Shown piece after piece: positions 46,812 through 58,562 of a stretch of 64,000 nucleotides of DNA. The first letter of the stretch is position 1; every line of letters begins with the position of its first letter. This DNA is from Bombardia bombarda (Eukaryota > Ascomycota > Sordariomycetes > Sordariales > Lasiosphaeriaceae). The DNA is taken from NCBI GenBank assembly GCA_030512295.1, contig JAULSR010000007.1, forward strand, positions 1,388,501 through 1,452,500, written 5' to 3'. The position numbers were made by a program, and so were the translations under genes. The notes under the pieces are model-generated. The model was not told the origin of the DNA and did not search any database. It worked only from the letters and a program-made list of their open reading frames with translations.

Positions 46812-48240
46812 CGCGAGAGCGCCGAACAATCGACAACGTCTTTAGTCATGGGTCAGCATCAAAGTCCAAGTCAGCAGTCCCCAGATGTAAGTGTAGTACC
46901 TTAACCGTCGATGTTTTGAAAAGGAAGGAATGGGGTGGCGAGATGCACCCTTGTGCCGTGCGAGGCTTGATGGTAGACGATGAGGGGCGAAAGGAGCAGA
47001 GGTAGTGAGGTCTTTGGGAATAATCAGCGTTCGACAAGGAGGCAGTGACAATGAAGCTACTTGATGCACAAAGAAAAAAAGGAAGAGAAAGAAAATCTTG
47101 AGTTGGCTTCCGAACTTGGAGCTTTTAAAGGCGTGTGGGGAGGGCGGCTCTATGTAGCAACACTGAACATACTAACATGAACAGTCACCAGTGAATTAAT
47201 TGTTATTGAGTTATCTTTTGGGATTGAATATGACGATTATTTCTGACTGGTAAGAAGAGATGAGACTCATACGTTGAATGTGGTGATAATACTAGCAGAC
47301 GGGTGATGCGTTGGTGGAAGTGGGCCGTTGCCCTTAGCATTGTTCTAGTGGTGCTCCTTTATTTCTTAGTATTGTGGTTGTAAAGGGGGCCGAGATGCAG
47401 GACCCACACCACAACCATGCCTCGTCGCAGCAGTCTCAGCAGGCGCCGCTCACAAATGGCAATTGGCTCTTATCGAGCGATAGGTCGCAAATAGGGCCTT
47501 GTAGTGGCATGTAAAACAGGAGCCTCCCCAACTTGTCGGATATTTGTTATACGGACGAAGGTGTTGCACAGTTACATGTGGACGCTGATGGAGGCGCTTA
47601 TTAGCTTGTCACCGTATTCAATGATAATTGACATCTTCCATGGGTTTTTTAGTATTCTTACAATTTGGCTAATACCTGATATGACAAGTACCACCCGCAT
47701 GGCCCTGTGCCTGGCAGCAAGTGGAAATGATGCATAATGCCAAAACTCCACCCATACCAGGTCGTTGTTCCAATAAATAGGTGGGAGACCGTTCCGCACC
47801 TTCCAAAGATAACCTACTTGGTCATTATGGGGCGCAGAGTCTTCTGGGATGACGTAACATAACTGTTGCATGCCTGCCAGCTCTCGGGACTTTGGAGCGA
47901 TACTACCGCTAGACACTCCTTCCATGGTATCACAAAACCCGCGGGAGTGGTCAAAACGAATCGTTTGACGTTGTACGGTGCTGCTTTCCATGTTCTTCAG
48001 CATTCTGGCACTTGACCCACAGCGTTCTTTCCTCGTTCCTACCCGTCCCTCGGCGTTTTCCGGCGCTCAAGAACCCATTTTTATCTGCGTGCTCATTAAT
48101 TCGTACCTTAGACGTTGAGCGAGAGTCTGGCAACGACGACATGAAAGATGTAGAGACGGTCCTGCTCTAGAAGCAAGGGAAGGGAGGGGGGAAATTCAAT
48201 GTAACTTTAGCCCACCCGAAACGGAAGGGACGAAGGCAAG
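46812..48240. other. Receptor promoter and gene-poor sequence
   Basis: Upstream region of the receptor, then sequence without a recognised gene. The one longer ORF is listed separately. Confidence 0.45.
47572..48003 (-). CDS. Hypothetical 143-residue ORF
   Basis: An uninterrupted minus-strand ORF with protein-like composition (for example NGLPPIYWNNDLVWVEFWHY). I do not recognise a domain. It has no signal peptide or clear membrane helix. An overlapping ORF in another frame (48142-47951) could be an upstream exon, but no convincing splice joins them. It may be a fragment of a decayed gene. Confidence 0.25.
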   Translation of the reverse strand: MLKNMESSTVQRQTIRFDHSRGFCDTMEGVSSGSIAPKSRELAGMQQLCYVIPEDSAPHNDQVGYLWKVRNGLPPIYWNNDLVWVEFWHYASFPLAARHRAMRVVLVISGISQIVRILKNPWKMSIIIEYGDKLISASISVHM

Positions 48241-48260
48241 TTCCAGAGGGTTCACCTAAG

Positions 48261-48362
48261 AACCTAACTATCTCATTATTAATTACTTATCCCACCCCTA
48301 ACTATCCCACTACTTACTATCCCACTGCTAACTATCCCACTGCTAACTATCCCACTGCTAAT
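48261..48362. repeat. Minisatellite, 15-bp unit ctaactatcccactg and variants
   Basis: At least three near-exact copies of the 15-mer from about 48314 to 48360, preceded by degenerate copies (ctaactatctcattatt, cccacccctaactat). Related units occur at 49960-50020 and, in reverse orientation, at 55618-55675. Confidence 0.8.
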
Positions 48363-48865
48363 ATTCACGTGGTAGTATTATGCTACATCCAGCTTCATAT
48401 GGTTGTACCCCGGGCTTTTCTGGTCAAGGCAGATGGCACCGACCCCCTCAACCGGGACATCTGTTCTTGCCTTCCTTCACTCCCGTCAATACAGGAGGAA
48501 AGAACGGCGTCTAAAGGCAGGCACAACCCACAACCCCAAACAACCCCAAAAGAGGGGCAAACAGCTGTACTATACCTTAGTCTTTGGCCTTCGGCCACCC
48601 ATTCGGGGCATTTTCTAGACCTTTCAATCAGGCCCATCCAAGGCATTTTACGCCTGAGTAAAAATGTGTTTTCGTTTTTTCCCCGTTCTCTTTTTTACCC
48701 TTTTCTTTCTTCGTCGACGCTTGTATTCAGCTCGTTGTCTTTTTGTTGTTTCGAAACTATCAAATGTCACCAATTGCCACCCCATCGCCCACCTGCCAGC
48801 CGTCTTCTGGAGACGAGGCGGCCTAGTTAACCGCCAATGTCACTGTTGGCCAGCTGGTCGTTGCC

Positions 48866-49315
48866 ATGGCTGCCGCTCTGTTTCCGGTGGTGGTGTGGTG
48901 GAAGCCCCGTGGGGGATCCGCTGGACCTCGAGGACCCCCGGGAAAGAATGGGAAGGGGGAGAAAGGGGATAAGGGGGATAAGGGGGATAAGGGGAAGGAT
49001 GGGGATCTCTCGCTGCTGGCACTACCGCCCTCTCCATGTGGCCCAACCGGAAACTCAATAATGCCCACTGGCAAGACCACCGCGTGCAGCCAGCCCCCAC
49101 CAACACCCACAATACCACGCCTCCCTTCCTTTTTCATCCCGAAGACATGGCAACAAACTTCCATTCTCAGTCTTCCTCCGGCCTTCCTTCTCGCCGAATC
49201 AGTCACGAGTCACGACGGACAATCAAGTGAGTCACCCTCCATCCAATCCTCCTTACTCACCCCCTGCTCACCTTGTCATTGGGCGCTGCTAGCAAGGTTG
49301 ATGTTATTGTTATAG
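48866..49315 (+). CDS. Collagen-like Gly-X-Y ORF
   Basis: 149-residue ORF with a short perfect collagen-type run from GPRGPPGKNG through GEKGDKGDKGDKGKDG, encoded partly by three 9-bp repeats (gggggataa, about 48968-48994). It lacks a convincing signal peptide from this ATG, although the region VAMAAALFPVVVWW is hydrophobic. The same frame is open upstream to a TAG at 48823, before which another ATG (48763) opens a Ser/Pro-rich stretch; a splice or a premature stop could separate them. A GT donor at 49227 and an acceptor near 49313 could add a C-terminal exon. Filamentous fungi do encode short collagen-like proteins, but whether this one is expressed is unclear. Confidence 0.35.
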   Translation: MAAALFPVVVWWKPRGGSAGPRGPPGKNGKGEKGDKGDKGDKGKDGDLSLLALPPSPCGPTGNSIMPTGKTTACSQPPPTPTIPRLPSFFIPKTWQQTSILSLPPAFLLAESVTSHDGQSSESPSIQSSLLTPCSPCHWALLARLMLLL

Positions 49316-49959
49316 ATCGAACTCTCAGACATAGAGTCCAACGTCGTGACGAACCTCGGCGGAAATGGCCAGGGCCCTCCGGACCCAAAAGTGGGCGGAG
49401 TGGCTGCTACGCAAAGCGGAGCAAAGACTGGCAAGTACAGCGATGTTAACGACACGAAATAGTCTAAGAGGGATCTCGACGGCCGCAATGACCTGCAACA
49501 AGAGAAGAGGAAGACGTTCCGATCGATGTGAAAAACTGAGAGATTGGCCAACCCCAAAGTTCAGAAGTGCGGTCAGGGCATTTCTGACAGTCTTGGGCCG
49601 CTACGAAGTTCGATATCTAATCCTGGGGAGGTGCAACGACCATTGGCGAGATTGAATGGTTTCGCTGCGTGGAATTGGAGCCAGTCAAAAGCTCTGGCCT
49701 CCGCTCTTTTGAGGAGTTGGCATGAGGATTTGTAGGAATTTTTATCCCTTACACTGGGTATTGTTGCTGTTGCGTGGGATCGTATCCCAGTCAAATCCCG
49801 AAAAGGCGGTGGATTTTCAGCTGTCTTTAGGTATTCTGTTCGTCGCTATGGTTATTGTCTGGTTTACATAATATCTTTGAAAGGTGCTTGCTATAAAAAG
49901 GCCAAACAGGGTAACGATGGAGATGGATAACTTTTATCGCGATCAAAACGGGTTTCCCA

Positions 49960-50020
49960 TTGTAACTACCCCACTGTAACTGCCCCATTCGTACCTAACT
50001 ATCCCATTCGTACCAAGCAT
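49960..50020. repeat. Degenerate relatives of the 15-bp minisatellite unit
   Basis: Repeated units of the form gtaactaccccact and ctaactatcccattcgtacc. Same core (aactatccca) as the array at 48.3 kb. Confidence 0.6.
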
Positions 50021-50160
50021 CGAGGCGACAGTGATTTTCGGCACAATGAACGCCGGTAAGACCTTATAACTGCTTCAGGTCCTATTCTAAAGAGCACAGT
50101 ACAAAATCTAACCATAACGAACATGGCGTATAAGAGAAGGATTCTGATGGAATAGCTGGG

Positions 50161-51437
50161 CTAATTCCTGGCTGTCAGCTGATTCTGATGACCCAGCTCG
50201 TCTATTCTCCATCTCTTTACTATTCTTGTTGTGTCCTCACCCCTCTCTCCCATGTCCATCCAGCCTCGGATTAAAGTAAAAGAGGTGTGACGACGGGGCG
50301 CGATCCTTGAAGGCTGAATGATAATAATCCCGATATACGGCACCTGGTGCCTCTGTCCGCAGCGGCGTATCGTTGAGGTCGGCGAGGGACTTCCACCATT
50401 CATTATCAACGCGTTCGCCATCCCCTGGTTGCTTCCAGGTGCTGAAGACAAAATATCTCTCAATTTCCACCCTTGACTTGGTGACCACCTTCACGGCCAC
50501 AGCAAAGTCAGTGCATCATCTGGGACAGCTTCGGACGGCGCCTCATGGGATGCACCCTGAACACTGGTACCCTCGCTTATGCAGTAGACCACATTGGAGA
50601 CGCTTGTCGATTCTGGGAGGGTCTGTATCGAGTTGCACAGCCAGAGTCTCATGATGACGGAGTGCTCCAGGCGCAAGTGTGAGCGATGCCAGCTCGTTCA
50701 GACACATGTTTTGGTCACTAAGGCAGTTGGTGAAGTTGAGCATGTTGGGGACGAGAAACAGATACTCTTGCTCCCATGTGCAATGTTCGCAGATGGCCTC
50801 AGATTGTATGACAAGCTGACTAATATCGTACAATGATTGATCGGTGCCTCAGCCTCACGGGCCGGTTATAGCCCGAACACCTCTTGCTTTCTCATCATCA
50901 GTGAGTATTTTTTGGTGGGCGAGACAAGGAAGTCAGTGCTTGACCATGACTTCAAAGTAACATCAAATTGCCTTTTGAGTGCGGCCGACATCTCTGGGAA
51001 CAAGTTCTGTCTCGTAGTCATACTGTTCTTTGCAGAATTCTTCAACGACAATGCGCAAATGTCCATATAGGGGATTCGGCGGACCGGTGACTTCACAGGC
51101 TTCTGATGAACTAGACGGGAGAGAGTTGATCATGGGTTCGTGTGGCTTTTTGCAGTAGTAGCAGTCCTCGTGTTGATCGTACACCTTCCATCTTATTTGC
51201 TTGAATATTTGAGTCTGATCCACTGTGTGGGCCGGATACATGTAGATCAGCTGTCGATGGGTTGCACGTGTCATATTGTGAAGTAGAATGTCGACCAAGA
51301 CTCCATTCTCCGCTGGCAACCGAGCATGGTGTCTCTCGAGAGTAACTAGGTAGCACATCTCCAGAGTACCCAGGTAGCGCGTCTGTTTTTCTGTTTGTGC
51401 TATCTTTAATGGCTTTTTTAGGTTTCATGAAGCCCAT
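50161..51437 (-). CDS. Hypothetical multi-exon gene or gene relic
   Basis: Several protein-like minus-strand segments lie in sequence but in different frames: ENGVLVDILLHNMTRATHRQ and YCKKPHEPMINSLP (51358-50963), DVTLKSWSSTDFLVSPTKKY (about 50990-50866), SLTLAPGALRHHETLAVQLD (50833-50543) and WKSLADLNDTPLRTEAPGAV (50500-50237). Together they look like exons of one protein of unknown family, but I could not place all splice sites with confidence. It may be a pseudogene. No signal peptide or catalytic motif was seen. Coordinates are outer limits, not an exact CDS. Confidence 0.3.
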
Positions 51438-51707
51438 GTGAAAAGGGGCTCAGGGGCAGCTGTTGTCACCATATCAGCCCCACTCTCCAACCAGGTAGCG
51501 CCCCACTCAAACCAAAGTGGAGTTCACAGCGACATGGGTTAAAGATCACGTGTTGGTCCACCCAGACTGAGTCAAAGATCCAATCCAAGGCAGAAGCTTT
51601 CCTCTTTCCCAACGCGCATCCCAACCAACCAACCCACCAGACCTTGAGCAGCGATTCCAACCGACAAAGCAGAGATCAACAATCTTCTGACTAATCATCA
51701 GTTTACA

Positions 51708-51778
51708 TCCGCTATAGTGTAACGGTCAACATATCGCGCTTTCACCGCGAAGCCCCGGGTTCGATTCCCGGTAGCGGA
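51708..51778 (+). tRNA. tRNA-Glu(TTC)
   Basis: Acceptor arms tccgcta and tagcgga pair fully. The anticodon stem tcgcg/cgcga encloses the loop ctttcac, giving anticodon TTC. The T arm is ccggg-ttcgatt-cccgg. The D arm fits eukaryotic tRNA-Glu (tagtgtaacgg). No intron. A T-run follows about six bases downstream (gttttttg), suitable as a Pol III terminator. Confidence 0.96.
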
Positions 51779-52061
51779 ACTCGTTTTTTGCCTGTTGATC
51801 CGTCTGTTTTATGCTGGCTGTTTTCGTTACTGTGTCTGCTTCCTCTCTCCTCGGATCATGCATATTTTTTCTTCCTTTTTTTGTTCTCACTCTTGAAGTA
51901 GCAAATCATTGTTTCTATTTACTTGCACACTCGCATGAGGTCCAACTATTTACAATCCTTCCTCCATCCATCCATGCACTCTCTCTGTCTTCCTCCCCGT
52001 ACAATTGATTTCTTTCTCTCAAGCTCGCACCGACTCTGACCTACCAACTATCCAGACCTAT

Positions 52062-52957
52062 CTAACTGCTCACAGTCTGCGCACCCAGCGACTGCTTGAC
52101 ATAGTCGAGCAGCAGCGGGCCGACACGCGACGCAATGATGCGGTCGCCCGAGATGGACGGGTGCACACCGTCGCGCAGGTCCGACGTCTTGAAACCCTGG
52201 TAGCAGTCGGCGATGACGATGGGCGACTCGGTCGTGTTGAGGCCCTTGGCCCAGGCGGGGATCTGCGCATTCAGCGACGTGATGCCCGAGCTGGAGCCCG
52301 CCGAGAGGGGGATGACCAGATCAACCTATGTCACCCAGCATCGATTAGCTACAACTCTTCCCTTTCCGACGTGCACGACCAATCATATTGGAAAGGGCTT
52401 GGTTGGTGAAACATACAATAATCTTGACCTTGGGGTTCGCCGTGCGCATAATGTTGACCATCTTGGTGTAGGCAGCCATGATGTCGGTGGTGCTGCGGCC
52501 GCGGAAGACGTCGTTGGTGCCGAGCATGAACATGACGATGTCGGCGGGCGTCTTTTGCAGCCAGTTGGTCAGGTAGCTGTTTGCAATGTCGATGGCCAGC
52601 CAGCCTGAGTGGCCCTCGTGGTGCTGGTCCCAGTTGGCGGTTGTGGGTTTGCAGTTCTGCGGGTTGCTGTTCTGCGAGCCCACGTACTGCACCTTGTCGG
52701 CCAGCTTGGCATCGGCCAGCTGGTCCCAGACGAAGGCACGCCAGCAGGTGATTTCGGTGATGCTGTCGCCGAGAGGCACTGGGGTTCTGGTCAGTCTTCT
52801 TCTACTCTAGATTGGTTGCTTCTTGTTCGCTACAGCCCGGGGTGGGTTACATACTGATTCGCAGCTTCTGCGTCTGGCGCTCGGCGATTTCTACCGGGCT
52901 GGCGGTGGCCATGCCAGCCAGGGCGCAGGCTGCGAGGAGGAGGTTTGAGGCATACAT
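52062..52957 (-). CDS. Secreted SGNH/GDSL esterase, carbohydrate esterase family 3-like (acetylxylan esterase)
   Basis: Exons 52957-52855, 52778-52417 and 52325-52062 give 242 residues. A signal peptide (about 1-19, LLLAACALAGMATAS) and a short pro-segment precede the catalytic domain. SGNH blocks are all visible: block I MPLGDSIT with Ser40 (codon after intron 1), the Gly of HEGHSGWLA, block III GTNDVF, and block V DGVHPSISG with the catalytic Asp/His. NWLQKTPADIVMFMLGTND is characteristic of CE3. It should deacetylate xylan or similar polysaccharides outside the cell. Introns are 52779-52854 and 52326-52416. The length is normal for a single-domain member without a carbohydrate-binding module. 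Confidence 0.9.
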
Positions 52958-54015
52958 GATCACGGGTATCTTTTGCTCGTAGACCTTGAAGGATGGATGT
53001 CTTGGGCGGTGCAGGATGAAGAGCGTGAGTTCAGTTGTTCAAACTGATGCAGTGCCTTCTTATCACTATTTATCTTTTTCCGCTTCAATTCTTGCCGCCA
53101 AAGTGTAATTTGTCTATGAATACGAATGCGAGGCCTCACGTCCTTCATGTCTTGATACCGGGAAGATTCCCCATCTTAGGTCCACTTACATCTACCATAG
53201 CCCGTTTTATCCAGCCGGTGCGCATCCCGCACCGTCGAGGTCCAGCGCCACCATCCAATGCGGTTGGCAAGAAAGCCTTGCAAAGTCTCACGATCGCACA
53301 ACATGGTGAACAAATAGATGAGGCTCTAATAACCATGTCGCGGACAAGGACCGAGTCTCGGGTCGGAGGATATCGCCCTATAGTGTTATGACCACGTAGA
53401 ATGCATTTTGACAGCTCTTTTGGATGTGTGGACTTTTTACACTTGCTCGGCGGTGTTTGATCTCGGTACGAAAGCGGGAAAAGTGCTTTATATCCGGGTG
53501 ATGGATATATAGCAGGTCGGGTTCAGGGAGGACCTTAATGTGTTGGTTAATTTACCCCAAGTTTGGGTTTTGGATTCGGGTCGTACACACGCTTTCTGTT
53601 CTCCGACAAGGACCGTTGAGGAGGAGAGAACATGCGGGGAACGTAGCATTGGGAAATGAAGATGCAGTGAAAATGCAAAGACATCCCGCGACCCTATTTA
53701 ATGAAAATTGGGTTCGCTTGCAAGAAGTGCCAAATTAACTGTACATGGCGATCTTGGGCTCGCTTATGTAGAAGATGGGGGAAAAGGAAGTTGATCGGGC
53801 AGCAGGAGAATGCACGAATGGGGCAATTAACCCACGAATCCAAGGAAGTGCAACCCACCATGATGCCCCTTTGCGACAAACGGGCTCGGGAATGAGGATG
53901 CACTAGTTACCTAACCTAAGCAGCAAGTAGGGATGGATCATTACTTTGAGTGGGAATAAGGAAAAGAGTATATCAATACCATTATCTGTAAATAGATACG
54001 AAATAGCAAAAATAT
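52958..54015. other. Gene-free stretch
   Basis: About 1 kb upstream of the esterase with no supported gene. Confidence 0.5.
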
Positions 54016-54126
54016 GACAACTGTGAGATTCGAACTCACGCCTCTTGCGAGAACGCAATGCAGCTCCTTGGAGGAGTAAGGGAGATTCCTTGAGTGCGTC
54101 GCCTTAGACCACTCGGCCAAGTTGCC
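54016..54126 (-). tRNA. tRNA-Leu(CAA) with intron
   Basis: On the minus strand, ggcaact pairs with agttgtc (one G-T). The D arm is tggccgagtggtctaaggcg, typical of tRNA-Leu. The anticodon region reads acgca-ctCAAg, followed by an intron of about 30 bases ending just before t-tgcgt, at the canonical site 3' of position 37. A long variable arm (tctcgcaagag) and the T arm gtgag-ttcgaat-ctcac complete a class II tRNA. The 111-nt length fits intron-containing leucine tRNA. Confidence 0.94.
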
Positions 54127-54520
54127 TTTGATGGAGAACATTGTGTCGGAACTTTGTTACAAGGCCCGCTAGCCGGATTGCCCCCAGTTATGTGGGCTAG
54201 ATCCTGGAAATCAGCCAATGAAAACGCAGTAACAACTGAATTTGGTATTTTCACCAATAATGTGGTGTAAAGACGTGAGAGCGCACGAGCTGATCAACAA
54301 CCAGAATTGACACCGAATATCCAGTTTTTTTCCCCAATAGATAAATCTCATCATTATCCAATTTTGCTCATAGATATTGCTTTTTTTCTGGTCATATCTA
54401 CGAGTCTCTTTCTGCATACACATTATCCACGACTGTGCACTTTGCGTCTTACACTTCAGTGCAACTCCACAAGACCTAAATATGTCTGAATCACTGGAAT
54501 AGGCAGTAGAACTACTGGGT

Positions 54521-54913
54521 TTACCTATCGCTAAACCGATCTATCACCGTCTGACTCGCAATTCCCATGTACAGAGCATGAGGAAATTCTGCATTTCCTT
54601 TGCCCTTTATCCTCATCTCTGTCCTTTTTCTCTTCATTTTTAACATCGTCTTTACATTCGTCTTGCGCTTCGTCTCCCACCTCCTCCCCTTTATTTATTG
54701 CTATTAGTAGGTGTGAATAAGGTGTGGCGATTTTGTGGATGCTTACCTGTGGCACTCTTTCCTTTGCTCCGCAGTGCGAGACATAAACAACACGACGTCG
54801 AAGTCCTGCGTGAACAGAAAGAACTCGAACTTTTCGGTGTGAGGGAGGAAGGGCAGCCTTTGGACGGGTAGCGGGAGGCAAGCGGCTGGAGAAAAGATAG
54901 ACTGATCTGTCAT
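54521..54913 (-). CDS. Hypothetical basic protein, two exons
   Basis: Reading from the ATG at 54911-54913, exon 54913-54747 encodes PFLPHTEKFEFFLFTQDFDV and FMSRTAEQRKECHR, then exon 54683-54521 continues RWETKRKTNVKTM to a plausible end PHALYMGIASQTVIDRFSDR (total 109 residues). The middle is Lys/Arg-rich. I do not recognise a family. A competing reading exists: another frame is open from 54989 to 54531 without splicing and joins upstream Ser/Asp-rich sequence (about 55150-54990). Only transcript data can choose between them, and both may be wrong. Confidence 0.3.
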
Positions 54914-56125
54914 CCTTATAGCGCATTACACCGCCTGGTGGAGAAGTCGAATTAGTGCAGCTGAAGAGTGAGGTGAGAAAATCGTGCATTCTTTTCTTAG
55001 ACTTAGGCTTTGGCTTATTTGTCGTGGTGTTGGCTGTGGTAATATTTTGATGGAGATCGGATAAGTCTATATCGTCCCCCTCGCTGCTTTCATCTTGCTG
55101 AGGAGAAGATTGAGAGCTATGGTGATCTTTCTCTATTCAATCACGCGGTTTCCAGGACGGTTGATGCTTTTATGGGCACTCTGACGAACAGTGATTACCC
55201 TTATAACGTTCCGTTATGAGACTGACTTACTGTGTTTGGTGTGATGACTCGTGATGTGAGGTTTACTGTTCATAGTCAGAAAGAGATTGTGGAGGGCAAC
55301 TCAAGTACCTATTTATAATCGACTTGGTGCTTGCGGATGATATGTCATGACAGCGCAATTGTGGTGTTGTCATTTCGTTTGGTACGTGTGAGTTAGTATG
55401 ACTTTTAAGAGCAAAGAGTATCAAACTATCGCAAACATGATGAAACTCGCAAGAAGTTACATATGAAGAAAATGCATAGTTATCTGTTAACGTTTTAGGG
55501 AGAAAGTCTCGATGTACTGTACAAAAGGGGACCTGCAGCGTCGTAACATCTGAAACGGTGGCCCAATGTATCATTCCACACCACGACTGCAAGTTTCTGG
55601 GCTTAAACCGCCGCTGGACAGGATAGTGGTAAGTGGATAGTTGTAAATGGGGTAATTGTAAATAGGATAGTAATGTCAACGCTAATTAGTGATTTCTAAA
55701 CCAGCAACTTGATTTAGGATGTGAAAGCATATATGTGTTGAGCTGTAAAACCTCACTTCTAGATAGTAGGAAGCATCAGACACCTCGGTCTACGTATGGC
55801 AGAGCTTGAAATCGGGGCCCCTAACATCTTTGGTGTGCTTCTCTATATGATACTTACTTGCTAGGTAGACTAAGAACACAAAGAGAGTTCTCTGTCAACT
55901 CTACACCATCTAGCAATCAACTTAGTAGACACCCACCAGTAGTATCCCGGCCGCCAAACTCCAGCCCTCCCTGTAACCAGAACCTCTACGGCTCTCTAGC
56001 AATTCTCCACGTTTGTGGAAACCCAAGCACAGAGACAAACACCTGCCCATTTCATAACCTTCTTATCCAGCAACACATAATGCTAAAAATCGCCCATCCC
56101 GCCGTGAGATAGGAGAACGACAGGT
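54914..56125. other. Poorly resolved and gene-free sequence
   Basis: The part 54990-55272 has a Ser/Asp-rich open frame (SSQSSPQQDESSEGDDIDLS) preceded by a possible first exon with ATG at about 55272 and a GTAAGT donor. It could be the 5' part of the gene below. From 55280 to 56125 I see no gene, only a reverse copy of the aactatcc repeat at 55618-55675. Confidence 0.3.
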
Positions 56126-57455
56126 CTAGCACTTTTGCATGGTTGCATCCCCCGGTCCCCACTGGAGCGGATTGCAACCAGGAAGCGCCTTGAGCTCTCC
56201 AAACATGGGCTCGTCGATCTGGCTCTTCAAACCAGGGCATTCGTTTTGCACCTCGGCAGTCTGCATGAAGGGCTTGAAGGTGTTGCATTTCTCGAGCACG
56301 CCGCCCGACTTTCCCTTAGTCCCACAGCTGGGGTCGGCGATGGCTCTTTGCAGAAGGTCGACGTCCCATCCGTTGAGGAAGTCGGCGTGGTAGCCATAGC
56401 CGGTGGGATCACTTGTGGTGGTGGGTTAGTCCAGGTTCTCGGAGGGTTGGATGTGGAGGGGGCAAGGGATGAGGCCAGAAAGGACTTGTCAGAAGTGTTT
56501 CCCTGAAACCACAAATATTTGACAACAAAGAGCAACAGATGAACAAACTCACCCCTGCGACAAAACAAACGGCTGATCCCCCTGCTTCCGCAAGTTATTA
56601 AATGCCTTGGCATCCCACGTCACCTCATACAGCAGCGCCGGCAGCGACTCCGGGTGCGTCTTCGGACACGGCCCATTGTCCAAGCGCTCCGGATACGCCA
56701 CGTGCGATTTATGGTCCGGGGAGTCCACGTTGACGCCGTCCCAACAGCTCGGGAAGCGGATGCGGATCTGCAGCCCATTGTCACACGTGCGGTTTGGAAA
56801 CCCATGGAACGGAGGCAAGCCCTCGGTCGGTGGGGGCAGCAGACAGATGAACTCGATGGCGCGCTGCTCGTTTGTGTCTTCGAAGCTGCGCTTGGCCTGA
56901 TTGCCGGCGATCATGCGAAAGCCCTTGGGGAAGGCACGAAGTTTCTTGCCGGCGCAGTAGGCCTCCCAGTCCATGCGCTCTCTGGTAGGGGGGGAGTGCT
57001 GTTAGTGCGATAGGCCAGGGGGTTTATGAGGAGTTATAGATGGAAATAAGACAAACTGACTGGTAGTAAACATTGACTCCTCCAACCTGCTTGACGCTGA
57101 GGAAGCTTCCGTTCTCGGCACGGAAGTACACGGTCGGCACCCAGTAGTTAGACAGGTCCTTGGTAACAGCACAAGTGGTGCACGACGATGTCTGCGTCTT
57201 GTCGTAGTCAAGAGTGAAGTTGAAGGCGTCGCCACCCATGATGGTGTGCAGGTGCCGTGAGCCGCGGACGCCGGGCTCGACGATGGGGTCGGCGCGCTCG
57301 TAGAGGACGGGCTTGCCGCAGCCCATGACGACGAAGAACGCATTGTCGGGGTTGCCGCAGTCTTGTCGGGCCGCAATATCAGTAGTCGGCACAGCATTCA
57401 CTACTGCAAGTAAGATCGACGCCAAGACGGCGACGAAGTTGGAGATGGGACCCAT
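56126..57455 (-). CDS. Secreted DUF1996 protein
   Basis: Exons 57455-57061, 56981-56553 and 56411-56126 give 369 residues. A signal peptide covers about residues 1-21 (VAVLASILLAVVNAVP). DUF1996 is recognised by GVRGSRHLHTIMGGDAFN with its paired His, WVPTVYFRAENGSFL, SCWDGVNVDSPDHKSHVAYP, GPCPKTHPESLPALLYEVTW and GYGYHADFLNGWD. Many cysteines are expected in an extracellular protein. The biochemical function of DUF1996 is not established; some fungal members are wall- or stress-associated. The frame is open for about 320 bp upstream, but the signal peptide fixes the start at 57453-57455. The second intron (56412-56552, 141 bp) is longer than its neighbours. Confidence 0.9.
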
Positions 57456-58562
57456 CGCAGATGGGTGAAGGAAGAATATCAGGGAATGACAAGGTTGAGG
57501 AATGACAAGGTTGAGATTGGTGTTCGGTGTCGTGGTGTCGAGGTTCAAAGCCAGGCTGCTTGTAGGGAAGGTGTCGAGGGCATGGTCAGTCGAATTTAGG
57601 ACAGTCTCCAGTTTAAATGTGTCGAGAGGGAAGCTGCAGGGGAGATAATGGAGCAGGACAGCGACTGTCCCGAGTGTCAGAAGCCATCTCGACTTCACTG
57701 ACTGATCGTTTGCGGGCCTAAATGTGTCAGGTGGGTATGCGCGTTCCGAGGCACGCTCACGCGTCACAACCAGTCTCATCTCAGCTCCGAAGCCTCAGTC
57801 CGATCGATGGTTGACTAGTCTCCGGTAGCTCAGGTATCTTGTGCGACTGGGGCCATACTGTCGGACGTAAAGCCACATTGTTGCGCATGGGGAACGTAGG
57901 AGACAGTCTCGGATGTAGTAGCAGAACGGGAAGGTCACCAGGAACTGGAACAAAAGGTTGGTTGAGAACAATTAAAATTGTATACTACTTAATCAAGAAA
58001 TGTCAACCTCATTATGGACCTCGACTTCCATAGCACACTGCCAACGAAAGCCGTGGTGAGTAATGGGACGTAATTCTTTCTTCCTGGCATTATATGATGA
58101 AGATCGTGTGGGAAGAAGATCAACTCATTAAGTGAACGGCCAGGGTCTGTGATGTAAATGGGGAAAAGAAATGAAGAGGTGAAAACTAGAGGAGGGATGA
58201 GTGTGGCGGTCCTGTCCAAAGCGCCCTCGACAGCTCGCGAAAGCTGTCTCCTTGTCACAGCCTCACGTGTGTCATGTCGAGGAGGAAACTGATTGATTAT
58301 TAAGATTTGAGATGCAAGCCGTATAACGCCGTCCCATGTGGTGGTCGGATGGTGCTGTCCGTCGCATCGAGCGAGCCACGCCCTTGTCCCATCAATATCA
58401 TACAGCGCTCGCATAATAATACAGACGCGTCCACCACGACCACAGGCATTGTTGCAGGCCTTTCGGTTCGGGTTCGCGTGGTACGGTCGAAGAAGAATTA
58501 AGCTCTGTGACCGACAGTCAGAGGCCGATTCCGTGGCAGGAACGAGGCGCGTGCCAGGCGAC
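57456..58562. other. Intergenic
   Basis: About 1.1 kb without a supported gene between DUF1996 and Tom6. Confidence 0.5.
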
